DNA from: Crateriforma conspicua
GTDB lineage: Bacteria; Planctomycetota; Planctomycetia; Pirellulales; Pirellulaceae
DNA: 64,000 nucleotides
Assembly: GCF_007752935.1 (NCBI RefSeq)
Contig: NZ_CP036319.1
Coordinates: 5,560,501 to 5,624,500 of the forward strand
Direction of reading: 5' to 3'
Positions 28,896-38,028 of this stretch are shown here, piece after piece. The translations under genes and the position numbers were made by a program. The notes beneath the pieces were generated by a model, which had not been told where the DNA came from, did no database searches, and saw nothing but the letters and a program-made list of their open reading frames with translations. Within the stretch, counting starts at the first letter, position 1. Every line of letters starts with the position of its first letter.

Positions 28896-31706
28896 TTATC
28901 GCAGCAGCGACAAAACGTTTTGCGGGTTTTGGTTGGCCATCGCCAACACGTTGGTGCCCGATTGGACCAGGATTTGAGCCCGGGTCAGTTGGGCGGACTC
29001 TTCGGCGAAATCGGCGTCGCGGATCGAGCTTTCGGCTTCCTGCAAGTTGGCCTTCGTTTCGTTCAGGCTGACCATGTTGCTGTCCAGCGTCGTTGCCTGG
29101 AACGCACCCAATCGGCCGCGAAGTCCGGTGACCTTGTTGATGACTTCGTCGATCACTTCGGTCGCACCGCTGATGTCGTTGGTCAGACTCTTCGCTTGGC
29201 CGCTAGCCAGTTCGTACAGTCGACCGCTGGCACCACCGAGCTGACCGGTGCTGACGCTGCCGATGCCCAAGCTGGCTCGTTGCGTGCTGGTGACTTCCGG
29301 TCCCAATTGGAACGTCGCACCGCCACCGGTGATGTCAAAGCTGATGTCGCTGCTGACGCCTTCTTCGACCGTCATGGTCAAGTCCAACGTGCTGGTGTTG
29401 ATCGACAAAGTGTTGCCGGATGCGTTGGCCGCGATTCCGTTGACCGTTGCCGACAGGTCGGTACCGGTGGCACGTTCGGCGGACAGGCCGCTCTTGAACG
29501 TTCCGCCTTCGCCTTCGCTGATGACTTCGACATCGATCAGCGAATCCGAACCGTACGAGGTGCTGGTCAGCTTCAACGAACCGCCGTCGTCTTCGGCTTG
29601 AATGCCGGTCGCGTCGGCAACCAAGTTGATCGACTGGATCACGTCGTCCAGCGAAGCTCCCTTGTCGAACTGGAAGACCTCGGCACCCAGCGAACCGGTC
29701 AACTGAACCACCAAGTCGGCGTTCAGTCCACCGCCGAACACACCGCCGGACAGGTCGGTCGTGGTCGCCGCGGTGTCATTGTCGATGTCATAGCTGCCGT
29801 CACCATCGGTCGCGGTGACTTCGGCACTGAAGCCTTCCAAATCATCGATGGCGGCGGAAATCGTTCCGACATTGACCGCACCGTTGCTGCTGACCGCGAC
29901 GACGATGTTGCCGTCGTCATCCAGCGATGCCTGAGCTTCACCGGCGGCCAGCGAGTTGTCCGCGTTCAGTGTGATCGTCACGCCGTCGCTATCGGCACTG
30001 GCTTCATCCGCCGTGACCGTGATCACGTCGTCGGCCGTCGCGTCGGTACCACCGGTCAGGCTGGGGTCGTTCGCACCCAGATCCGCCGTAGCGAACAGAG
30101 CCGTGCCGTTTTGCACGTTCTTGGTGATGAACGTGCCTTCGTTGTCGATCGCGGCGGCAATGTCGGCCGTCGTCGCACCGTCGGCCACCGTGATGTTGAT
30201 CACGTCGTTATCGGCGTCGTAAACCGCTTCGGTCGTGTCACCGCTGGTCAGGTTCAACGTCACACCGTTGCCCGCGGTGCCGTCGGCGTCACCGCCGTTG
30301 ACCGCTTCGATGTCGAATGACGATGCCAACGTCGGGTCGGTGCCGCTGGCCAGTTGAGCCGTCAGCGGGCTGCCGATCGCCGTGTTGTCGGCAGCGTCGT
30401 AGGCGTAGTCGCCGTTGACCGTGTTCGATGCGATGAAATCGTCACCGACGTCATTGTTGATCGCCGCGGCGATGTCGGCGATCGTGTCACCGTCGGCAAC
30501 GGTGATCGTCAGCAAGTCGTTGTCGGCGTCGTAGGCCGCACCGGTCGTCGCACCACTGGTCAACACGATCTCCGTGTCGTTCCCCTTGGCACCGTCGGCC
30601 GCACCACCGTTGACGGCCGTCAGGTCAAAGCCCGTCGTGCCGCTGGTCGTGTTCGAACCGCCGGTCAATTGGCCGGTGTACGTGCCCGCATCGCCCGCGG
30701 CGATCGTACCCGAGGTGCCGCCGTTGGCTGCGACGGTGAAGTTCGGGTCGCCGGTCAGGTCCGTCACGATTGCCGCGGCATCATCGCCTTCGACCAAGGT
30801 CAACGTCAGCGTGTCGCTGTCGGCATCATAGCTGGCCGACGAATCACCGCCGACTTGCGTGACGACTTCGATGATCGTGCTGTCACCCTTCAAACCATCG
30901 GCCAGGCCGCCGTCGACCGCATCGATGTCCAACGTCACGCCGCTGCCCAGCGTCAATGTACCGCCGGCTTCGGCGTTGGGCGTGAACGCATCGTCGAAGT
31001 TGATCGTTCCGGTCGCTTCGGCGCCAACGGTGTAGGAATTGCTGAAGGACGCGGTGCCGGTTGCTTCGGCATCGGCCGACGGTGCACCGAAGCTGATCGT
31101 TCCGGTGGAGTTGGCCGCCGTGGTCGTCGCGGGAATCCCGGTCGACGTAACCGCGGCCTTGGTCGCAGCGGATTGAACTTCAACGTTCACGCTGATCTTG
31201 CCAAGGTTGCCCAAGTTGGCTTGGTCAATTTCCAGGTCTTTCACGTTGGAAAAGCCTGTGCCGGCCTTGGTGTTGAAATCCAGGCTTCCGTCCAGCAACT
31301 TGCGGCCTTGGAAAGTGGTCGTTTGGGCGATCCGATTGATCGCTTCCAGCGAACTGTCGATTTGCAGTTGGTTCGCCTCGATTTCCTCGGACGACAGGGC
31401 ACCACTGTTGGCTGCTTCGACGACTAGGCCGCGGACGTCGTTCAGCAGGCTGCTGACTTGGCCCAAGGCACTGTCAGCGGTGCTGATGATTTGGCTGGCT
31501 CGTTGCGTGTTGCTGATCGCCTTGTTCAAACCAGTGATTTCAGCCCGCAAGGCTTCGCTGGCGATCAAACCGGCCGGATCGTCCGCACCCGTGTTGATAC
31601 GCAAACCGGTCGACAAACGCGTCAGGCGTGTTTGCAGGTCGGCGTTGCTGGATTGAAGTCGGTTTTGGGCGACAAGAGACGAAACGTTGGTGTTGATCCG
31701 TGTCAT
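28896..31706 (-). CDS. Giant flagellin 2, same length as flagellin 1
   Basis: The protein has 936 residues and aligns with flagellin 1 without any net length change (constant offset of 3209 bases). N- and C-terminal D0/D1 helices are flagellin-standard (MTRINTNVSSLVAQNRLQSS; SSIRDADFAEESAQLTRAQIL). The surface insert is almost the same as in flagellin 1: around codons 240-375 only 7 of 420 bases differ by my count, all silent, whereas the first 117 coding bases differ at roughly a quarter of positions. An AGGGGAA ribosome site precedes the ATG. The gene has its own terminator and a likely FliA-type promoter. Whether the two proteins share a filament or are used under different conditions cannot be told. 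Confidence 0.95.
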   Translation of the reverse strand: MTRINTNVSSLVAQNRLQSSNADLQTRLTRLSTGLRINTGADDPAGLIASEALRAEITGLNKAISNTQRASQIISTADSALGQVSSLLNDVRGLVVEAANSGALSSEEIEANQLQIDSSLEAINRIAQTTTFQGRKLLDGSLDFNTKAGTGFSNVKDLEIDQANLGNLGKISVNVEVQSAATKAAVTSTGIPATTTAANSTGTISFGAPSADAEATGTASFSNSYTVGAEATGTINFDDAFTPNAEAGGTLTLGSGVTLDIDAVDGGLADGLKGDSTIIEVVTQVGGDSSASYDADSDTLTLTLVEGDDAAAIVTDLTGDPNFTVAANGGTSGTIAAGDAGTYTGQLTGGSNTTSGTTGFDLTAVNGGAADGAKGNDTEIVLTSGATTGAAYDADNDLLTITVADGDTIADIAAAINNDVGDDFIASNTVNGDYAYDAADNTAIGSPLTAQLASGTDPTLASSFDIEAVNGGDADGTAGNGVTLNLTSGDTTEAVYDADNDVINITVADGATTADIAAAIDNEGTFITKNVQNGTALFATADLGANDPSLTGGTDATADDVITVTADEASADSDGVTITLNADNSLAAGEAQASLDDDGNIVVAVSSNGAVNVGTISAAIDDLEGFSAEVTATDGDGSYDIDNDTAATTTDLSGGVFGGGLNADLVVQLTGSLGAEVFQFDKGASLDDVIQSINLVADATGIQAEDDGGSLKLTSTSYGSDSLIDVEVISEGEGGTFKSGLSAERATGTDLSATVNGIAANASGNTLSINTSTLDLTMTVEEGVSSDISFDITGGGATFQLGPEVTSTQRASLGIGSVSTGQLGGASGRLYELASGQAKSLTNDISGATEVIDEVINKVTGLRGRLGAFQATTLDSNMVSLNETKANLQEAESSIRDADFAEESAQLTRAQILVQSGTNVLAMANQNPQNVLSLLR

Positions 31707-31738
31707 GGTGATTTCCCCTATGCTGCGGCATCGCTGCC

Positions 31739-31758
31739 GGCGGAATGTGCGTTCCGCC
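31739..31758 (-). repeat. Hairpin in the leader of flagellin gene 2
   Basis: GGCGGAA and TTCCGCC pair perfectly across a 6-base loop about 35 bases upstream of the flagellin 2 start codon. It is comparable in position, but not in sequence, to the hairpin before flagellin gene 1. Confidence 0.4.
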
Positions 31759-31869
31759 GCTCAAACAAGTTCAACCGGGCAGCGGTGCGTTCGAATTTGG
31801 GCAGGCACCGAACACCGATACACCTGCCGGAGGGCAGCAACACTTTTCTGCCTTCCGCTGCAAACGTTG

Positions 31870-31897
31870 GTCACGGCGAAAAATTGGCAAACTTTTA
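31870..31897 (-). promoter_or_regulatory. Probable sigma28 (FliA-type) promoter of flagellin gene 2
   Basis: Read leftward the sequence is TAAAAGTTT, 11 bases (GCCAATTTTTC), then GCCGTGAC. The -35 half matches AAAGTTT exactly, the spacer is the consensus 11, and the -10 half keeps GCCG of GCCGATAA. It would give a leader of about 155 bases. This is the best sigma28 match I found in the window. Confidence 0.5.
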
Positions 31898-32241
31898 GGC
31901 CTACAAAAGCTGGCCAAACTTGAACGAATCGGGCCGGAATCCAGCATCTTCCCTAGAAACGTCACAATCCGCCTTGCCGCTGCCGTTGCCACGTTGGTAC
32001 TTAGCCAGCAACCGGGACGTTTTTCCCGCAAAGCCGCGCCCCACCGGATGCGGCCACCCAAGACGTTTCATCCCCCTTTAGCGACTCATAAACAGCGATT
32101 CCGTCTCGTTCGCGATGCGGCTGTGCAAGGATGCTTGTGGCTAGGCAAACCGACATTTTTCGAGGTGACGCCGGTCCGGTCGGGCAGGAAGGCCCGATCG
32201 GGGTCCGCGCCCGACGCGCCCCCGCGGCGCGTCCGCCGGTC
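31898..32241 (+). other. Divergent intergenic region between flagellin 2 and the Omp85 genes
   Basis: About 340 bases upstream of the POTRA protein start. An open frame extends back from 32242 to an ATG at 32131, but the added 37 residues are Arg/Pro/Ala-rich and precede a clean signal peptide, so I treat them as leader sequence. I see no other gene here. Confidence 0.45.
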
Positions 32242-33672
32242 ATGGCGGCGTCGTGGCTGGGGTTGTTCCTGACCCTGACGATCCTTTCCTGTTTCCCAAC
32301 GCCGGCCAACGGCCAAATGGGCGGAATGGGGGGCGGAATGCCCGGCGCAGGCGGTGGCGCGGGCGCCCCAGGACCACCCCAGCGAGCCAAATTCCGTGAC
32401 GCAATCCACGAAACCGACGGCCTGACCATCGGGCGGGAAGAAGGCGACAAAATCGTCTTGGCCGTCCGCTTGGTGGGCAACCGATCGGTCAGCCCTCACC
32501 TGATCCATCAAAAACTGCAGACCCGAAAAGACCGGTTCTTCGACTACGAAACCGTCCTGGCCGACGTCCATCGTCTGATCGAAATGGGATCCTTTGATGA
32601 TGTGACGTTTGACATCCAAGAAACACCCGCCGACGCGGCCCAGCCCGGCGTGATCGTCACCTTCAAAGTTCGCGAACGTCCGGTCATCACCGAAGTGATC
32701 TTTTTCGGCAACACTCGCATCAATGACCGCGAACTGCGGGGCAGGGCGGGGCTGACCAAGAAAGACCCACTGAACCCCTACGCCATCGAATCGGCCCAAC
32801 GCCGCCTGATCGACTACTATCACGAAGAAGGCTTCAACCGCGTCGCGATCTCCGTGGAATACGGACAACCCGATGCACCGGAGGGCCAACGACTGTCCAG
32901 CGGCGAAGTCGTCTTCCGCATCAACGAAGGCCAAAAAGAACGCATTCGCACCATCCGCATGGTGGGAAACACCATTGTCAGTGGCTCGCGACTAAAAAGC
33001 ATCATCAAAAGCCGTGACGCTCGGTACGGTGCGACGCTGTACGTCGGTAACACCGCCGATCTGCAAAAAATCAATCGTGACGTCGACATCCTGCAGGCCT
33101 ATTACCACAACCTGGGATTCTTGACCGCATCGGTCGGCCGCAGCATCGAGTACGAAGAAAACGGCAAATTCATGTCGGTCACCTTCGACATCCACGAAGG
33201 CCCCCGGTTCCGCATCGGCGACATTCAAATCGTCGGCAATCAATACGTCACCGAAGAATCACTGCGTGCCCGACACGAATTGATCTCCGGTGCAACGTTC
33301 AGTGGCACCAAAATGCAACTGGACATCGGATCGATGATCTACGGCTACGGCGAACTGGGTTTCATCTATGCCGAAGTCGAGCCGAAAACCATCATCCGTG
33401 ACGAAGCCGGCGTGGTCGATCTGGTTTACCAAATCGAAGAAGGCGATCGTTGGCGGATCGGTGAAATTCACGTCAACATCGACGGCGAACCTCACCTGAT
33501 GAAAGAAAGCACCATCCTGAACCTGATGGAACTGCGCGAAGGCGATGTCATCGACCGTCGGAAACTGGAAAGCGACCGTCGTCGTCTGGGAGCCAGCCCA
33601 CTGTTGGAAGCCGACATGAATATCGCCGAACCACCGGACATCAAAGTCGTGCCAAGGCAGGAGCTTCGATGA
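32242..33672 (+). CDS. Omp85 POTRA protein lacking a beta-barrel (split BamA, periplasmic half)
   Basis: The protein has 476 residues. A signal sequence (MAASWLGLFLTLTILSCFPTPANG) is followed by a Gly/Met/Pro linker and five consecutive POTRA domains at about 71-147, 148-234, 235-325, 326-405 and 406-470. Each begins with a strand like IRTIRMVGNTIVSG or IGDIQIVGNQYVTEE and contains the helix-turn motif (YYHEEGF, YYHNLGF, YGELGF). Five POTRAs is the BamA number, but the protein ends at the last POTRA; the barrel is encoded by the next gene. The ATG at 32242 matches the signal peptide start. ILSC could also act as a lipobox. The stop overlaps the barrel gene start as ATGA. Confidence 0.88.
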   Translation: MAASWLGLFLTLTILSCFPTPANGQMGGMGGGMPGAGGGAGAPGPPQRAKFRDAIHETDGLTIGREEGDKIVLAVRLVGNRSVSPHLIHQKLQTRKDRFFDYETVLADVHRLIEMGSFDDVTFDIQETPADAAQPGVIVTFKVRERPVITEVIFFGNTRINDRELRGRAGLTKKDPLNPYAIESAQRRLIDYYHEEGFNRVAISVEYGQPDAPEGQRLSSGEVVFRINEGQKERIRTIRMVGNTIVSGSRLKSIIKSRDARYGATLYVGNTADLQKINRDVDILQAYYHNLGFLTASVGRSIEYEENGKFMSVTFDIHEGPRFRIGDIQIVGNQYVTEESLRARHELISGATFSGTKMQLDIGSMIYGYGELGFIYAEVEPKTIIRDEAGVVDLVYQIEEGDRWRIGEIHVNIDGEPHLMKESTILNLMELREGDVIDRRKLESDRRRLGASPLLEADMNIAEPPDIKVVPRQELR

Positions 33673-35330
33673 ACACCATGGAACGTTTCTGCATGAACAA
33701 CACGCACGGTGAACCTGCGAAGACCGCCGACCGAACCGGTCGCTGGGCCAAGACGCTGATGATCGGCGGACTGATCGCGCTGACCGGCTGTAACCAATTC
33801 GGCCCCAACCCCGGTTCCGGATCATCATTGTCGATGGGCGCCGGACCGCCGGTCACCGGACCAAGTTTGCAAACCGCCACGCCGTCGATCGCTCAGGCTT
33901 CGGCCACCAGCGGCGCTACGGCCGGTGCCCCGGCGACCGCCGACGGATCGGTGATCCAAGCTTCGTCTCCGAATCCCGGCACCACCGCCATTCCCGCTTC
34001 AACGGTGATCCCCGCATCGGCCACCACGCCGACCACTGGACAAACCGGCCATGCCGGTAACGTCGACAGCGGCGTGGGCTTTGGCCAACCCCAACCTTAT
34101 GTCTCGCGACAATACCCGACGACACCCGGTGCCGTCCCTGTTCCCGCACCGATGCCGGGCAACACGGTCGACACATACGGTTCGCCGTTCGGTTCCCCGA
34201 TGGGCGGCGATGTGCTGAACGCGCCACCGCCGGCACCCATGATGCCGCCCATTCGTGACGCCGATCTGATCGTCAACGGATACCCCGCCCGAACCGGCCG
34301 GATCATGTTTGGCGGTGCCGTCAACAGCGACGCCGGCGTCACCGGTCAAATCACGATCGACGAACGCAACTTTGACATCACTCGTTTTCCAACGTCCTGG
34401 TCCGACCTGATCGGCGGAACGGCGTTTCGCGGTGCCGGTCAAACCCTGCGGATCGAAGCGGTCCCCGGCAGCCAATTCCAACGCTACACCGCATCGTTCG
34501 GTGACCCCAATCTGTTCGGCTACCTGCCCATCAGCATGAACGTCAGCGGCTTCTTGTACGACCGACGGTTCGACGACTGGGACGAAGAACGCTTGGGCGG
34601 TCGCCTGAGTTTTGGCTATCGCATCACGCCCGACCTTTCGATCAGTCTGGGCATCAGCGGACAAAACGTCGACGTCACCAACCCGCGTGTCTTGGGGATT
34701 CCCCAACTGGACAACGCCCTGGGTGACAACGAACTGTACAGCGGACAAATCGCTCTGGTCCACGACACACGTGACAGCCCGATCCAAGCCGGCGAAGGCC
34801 ACTACTTCGAATTCAGTTTCGAAGAAGTCTTTGGCGATTACGATTATTCCCGATTCGAAACGGAGTTCCGCCAGTACTGGTTGCTGGCGCAACGTGCCGA
34901 CGGATCCGGCCGCCAAACGCTGTCGTATTCGACTCAAATCGGAATCAGCGGCGAAGAAACACCGATCTTTGAAAACTTCTTCGCCGGTGGTTACGCGACC
35001 ATGCGTGGTTTTGACTTCCGTGGTGCCAGCCCGTCGATCGCCGGTGTGGAAGTCGGGGGTCGATTCCAATGGCTCAACGCCATCGAATACATGTTCCCGA
35101 TCACCGCGGACGATGCGTTCCGTGGCGTCGCCTTTGTCGACTTCGGAACCGTCGAACAAGATATCGAAATCAACAAAGACAACTTCCGGGTCGCTCCCGG
35201 GGTCGGTCTGCGAGTGGCCATCCCGATGATGGGGCCCGCGCCGCTGGCGTTCGACTTCGCCTTTCCGGTCGCCAAAGCGGACACCGACGACGAGCGCACG
35301 TTCAGCTTCTACATGAGCCTGATCCGATAA
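33669..35330 (+). CDS. Omp85 beta-barrel protein with lipoprotein signal (split BamA, barrel half)
   Basis: The protein has 553 residues. An N-terminal hydrophobic stretch ends in the lipobox LTGC (Cys41), followed by about 150 residues of Ala/Pro/Thr/Gly low complexity. From about residue 200 the sequence shows alternating amphipathic strands typical of an outer-membrane barrel, ending in FSFYMSLIR. The Omp85 lid-lock motif is present as FFAGGYATMRGF (Arg near 446), matching the conserved GG...RGF of BamA loop 6. No POTRA domain is present. Start and upstream stop overlap (ATGA), so both halves should be made together and presumably assemble into a BamA-like outer-membrane protein insertase; this is inference. 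Confidence 0.85.
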   Translation: MNTMERFCMNNTHGEPAKTADRTGRWAKTLMIGGLIALTGCNQFGPNPGSGSSLSMGAGPPVTGPSLQTATPSIAQASATSGATAGAPATADGSVIQASSPNPGTTAIPASTVIPASATTPTTGQTGHAGNVDSGVGFGQPQPYVSRQYPTTPGAVPVPAPMPGNTVDTYGSPFGSPMGGDVLNAPPPAPMMPPIRDADLIVNGYPARTGRIMFGGAVNSDAGVTGQITIDERNFDITRFPTSWSDLIGGTAFRGAGQTLRIEAVPGSQFQRYTASFGDPNLFGYLPISMNVSGFLYDRRFDDWDEERLGGRLSFGYRITPDLSISLGISGQNVDVTNPRVLGIPQLDNALGDNELYSGQIALVHDTRDSPIQAGEGHYFEFSFEEVFGDYDYSRFETEFRQYWLLAQRADGSGRQTLSYSTQIGISGEETPIFENFFAGGYATMRGFDFRGASPSIAGVEVGGRFQWLNAIEYMFPITADDAFRGVAFVDFGTVEQDIEINKDNFRVAPGVGLRVAIPMMGPAPLAFDFAFPVAKADTDDERTFSFYMSLIR

Positions 35331-35357
35331 CCAGACCCAGGTTTAGCAACCACTCGG

Positions 35358-35380
35358 GCCGCCTGTGAAAACCAGGCGGC
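35358..35380 (+). terminator. Hairpin after the Omp85 barrel gene
   Basis: GCCGCCTG pairs perfectly with CAGGCGGC across a 7-base loop, 28 bases after the barrel gene stop. No T-run follows, so termination is possible but uncertain. Confidence 0.4.
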
Positions 35381-35500
35381 TGGCAAACTCCGATTGCCGC
35401 TCGCCCCACCAGGTTGACTCACATCTGAACAGTCGAAACATCAATTCGACGTGAAGATCGGAAGCGTTTGGCACCGCTGTCTGCTTTAATTCCCACCCCA

Positions 35501-35527
35501 CGCAACTTTCCTGTCGGGAAAGTTGCG
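35501..35527 (+). repeat. Perfect 11-bp stem-loop upstream of the PHP hydrolase gene
   Basis: CGCAACTTTCC and GGAAAGTTGCG flank the loop TGTCG. It ends 56 bases before the start codon of the PHP gene, placing it in the promoter or leader. It could be an operator, an RNA hairpin, or a terminator for the gene before. Nothing else is visible in this gap. Confidence 0.5.
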
Positions 35528-35583
35528 ATGTTGGTTTATGGAATTCAAGTCTCTGCACAGACACAAAGTAGTGAGCCGCTGGT

Positions 35584-38028
35584 ATGCCGACGTCATTTGG
35601 CAAATTTGTTTTGGTGGGGTGCCTAGGATGCTGCACGCTGACCGCCGTTGCCCCCGCCGCCGACCTGTTCCAAATTGATCCGACCAACCGACCGGCGATT
35701 GGCGGTAAGGAAATCGACTGGATCGACGGCGACTTTGTTATTCGCAACGACAAAATCATCGCCGTCGTCGCCAACCCCGTCGAGGGCCGCGATGCCAACA
35801 TGACCGTCCGCGATGCGGGTGCGGGCTTGATCGACCTGACTCGGCGGGACGGGATGAGCGATCAACTGAGCGCATTTTATCCGGCCGCTTCACGATTTCT
35901 GTTCGAAGACGCATCAGCGGTCGAAACCGGCGATGTCGACGGCGGCGTTTTTTGGCAATGCACGTCGTCGTCCGTCCGCAACGGTTCCGGCGGTAACGCG
36001 ACGGTGCGATACGAATTGCGCGACGGCGACGATTTCGTGACAGTCACCACGACCCTCCGTGGCGAAGACACCGCGGCCGACGGTGTCCGTGCCGACCGTA
36101 CGTTCCAATTCGGAACCTTAAGTGTTGACGACCAAAACGTGGCGTTCTTTCGTGACGAGTTTTTTCGCCAGTGCTATGGCATCACCGGACAGGGTTTGGG
36201 CAACGGGATGATGCAATGGGACAAGGAACGGATGCGCCGCGTGACCTACCCGCCGGCCGCCGGCGAAGATCCGGGCAATGACGACAACACAATCCGGTGG
36301 ACCGTTCGCCTGTACCCGGCCGCCAACTTGGTCGATCTGGTCGGCATTGTTCGCGGATCCGCCCCGCAAACGATTCAGCTGGACGGATTGGTCGGTGACC
36401 AACCGCGTCCGACGCTGACAATCCTGTCGGCCGATGCTGACCAACTGGCATCGCTGACACCAGAATTGCAAACCAAGATTCATTTCCCCGAAAACGGGAA
36501 CACTTCGTTGCACCTGAGCCCCGGAAAATATCAGGTACGTGCCGAAGCGATCGGCCATCAAGCGGTGATCACCGAATTGACGGTGGGGCCAAGTGCCGCT
36601 GATCACACGATCGAATTTTCGGCCGCCACCAGCATTGTGGCCTCCACTCGCGACAGCGACGGCAACCCGTCGCCCGCCAAGTGGACCTTTTACGGCATCG
36701 ACGGAACCGCCAACCCGACGTTCGGCCCCGACAGCGCCGACGGCAGTGTGGAAAACTGTGTCTACACCGTCGACGGGAACTTCACTCGCAGCATTCCGGC
36801 CGGACGTTACGAATGCATCATCAGCCGGGGGCCGGAATTCGACGCCGAAATCCAAACCATTCAGGTTGCCGACGGACAACAGACCACCGTCGACGTCACG
36901 CTGAACCGGGTGATCAACACCGATGGTTGGGTCAGTGCCGAACTGCACAGCCACAGCACCCCGTCGGGCGACAATACGTCATCCCAACGTGGACGCGTCG
37001 AAAACCTGGTGTGCGAACACATCGAATTCGGACCGTGCACCGAACACCAGCGTATCGAATCATACGAAGACTTCCTTGGCGAACTGGGCGCCATGGACCT
37101 GATGGCCACCTGCAGCGGCATGGAATTGACCGGCGGACCGTTGCCGCTGAATCACCAAAACGCGTTTCCCTTGAAATGGACGCCCCATGCCCAAAGCGGC
37201 GGCGGCCCGCGCACCGACACCAATCCGATCACCCAAATCCAGCGATTGGCGATGTGGGACGATGAATCCGATAAAGTGATTCAAATCAATCACCCCAACT
37301 TGAACCAGATGGCTCGTGACAAAGACAAGGATGGCACCGAAGACGGTGGCTTTGCGTCGATGTTCCAGTTCGCCGACGTGATTGAAGTTCACCCGCCGGA
37401 AGCCATCTTTGATGATCCCGAGGAAATCACTCCGGATGATTTGCGAGACAACCGAATCTTGCAGTGGATGCGATTGATCAGCGAAGGCCAACGCATCCCC
37501 GGCGTCGTCAACACCGATGCCCACTACAACCATCACGGCAGCGGTTGGCTTCGCAATTGGGTCGCATCATCCACCGACGATCCGGCGCAGATCGACATTG
37601 ATGAAATGACGGCCAATCTGGAAGCCGGTCGCGCGATCATGTCGACGGGCCCGTTCATGACGGTCCAATTGCATGCCAAGGAACTGGACCGCCCGGCACA
37701 GATCGGCGACGAAGTCACCCTGAGCGACGGCAACGCCGAACTAGCGGTCCAAATCCAATGTCCCAACTGGTTGGACGTCACTCGCGTGGAAGTCTTCGTC
37801 GGCACCCGCCGCGTGGACGAACTGACACGCCGCCGTCAAACCCATCCGGATGCCTTTGCCGATGGCGTTATAAAGTTCGACCAACGTTTGCCGCTGTCGA
37901 TTGATGGCGACACGTTCATCGTCGTTGCCGCGATCGGCGAACAACGTGAACTGGGCCGGGTCTACGGTGACAATTTCGGCAAGCAGCCGCCGGTCGTGAT
38001 CAGCAACCCGATCTACGTGCGACGATGA
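35584..38028 (+). CDS. Exported CehA/McbA-type PHP-domain metallohydrolase
   Basis: The protein has 814 residues with a signal peptide (MPTSFGKFVLVGCLGCCTLTAVAPAAD). Residues about 30-330 are a beta-rich region of unknown role and about 330-445 resemble carboxypeptidase-regulatory/Ig-like domains (SPGKYQVRAEAIGHQAVITEL; AGRYECIISRG). The PHP domain begins near residue 450 with the metal-ligand motif VSAELHSHSTPSGDN and continues through CEHIEFGPCTEHQRI, VIQINHPN, VIEVHPPEA and VVNTDAHYNHHG. These are the His/Asp ligands of CehA-like hydrolases. A periplasmic phosphoesterase or esterase role is likely; the substrate is unknown. The last 16 bases overlap the end of dinB on the other strand. Confidence 0.85.
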   Translation: MPTSFGKFVLVGCLGCCTLTAVAPAADLFQIDPTNRPAIGGKEIDWIDGDFVIRNDKIIAVVANPVEGRDANMTVRDAGAGLIDLTRRDGMSDQLSAFYPAASRFLFEDASAVETGDVDGGVFWQCTSSSVRNGSGGNATVRYELRDGDDFVTVTTTLRGEDTAADGVRADRTFQFGTLSVDDQNVAFFRDEFFRQCYGITGQGLGNGMMQWDKERMRRVTYPPAAGEDPGNDDNTIRWTVRLYPAANLVDLVGIVRGSAPQTIQLDGLVGDQPRPTLTILSADADQLASLTPELQTKIHFPENGNTSLHLSPGKYQVRAEAIGHQAVITELTVGPSAADHTIEFSAATSIVASTRDSDGNPSPAKWTFYGIDGTANPTFGPDSADGSVENCVYTVDGNFTRSIPAGRYECIISRGPEFDAEIQTIQVADGQQTTVDVTLNRVINTDGWVSAELHSHSTPSGDNTSSQRGRVENLVCEHIEFGPCTEHQRIESYEDFLGELGAMDLMATCSGMELTGGPLPLNHQNAFPLKWTPHAQSGGGPRTDTNPITQIQRLAMWDDESDKVIQINHPNLNQMARDKDKDGTEDGGFASMFQFADVIEVHPPEAIFDDPEEITPDDLRDNRILQWMRLISEGQRIPGVVNTDAHYNHHGSGWLRNWVASSTDDPAQIDIDEMTANLEAGRAIMSTGPFMTVQLHAKELDRPAQIGDEVTLSDGNAELAVQIQCPNWLDVTRVEVFVGTRRVDELTRRRQTHPDAFADGVIKFDQRLPLSIDGDTFIVVAAIGEQRELGRVYGDNFGKQPPVVISNPIYVRR

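Noticed and set aside
25675-31450. Long plus-strand frames opposite both flagellin genes, some over 400 residues
   Set aside because: These are antisense shadows produced by the biased codon use of Asp/Gly/Thr/Ala-rich flagellins; the complementary protein has strong D0/D1 homology and these have none.
33660-33675. Single-base frameshift joining the POTRA and barrel genes into one normal BamA
   Set aside because: The second gene begins with its own hydrophobic signal and lipobox plus a long linker, which would not lie between POTRA5 and the barrel of a fused BamA.
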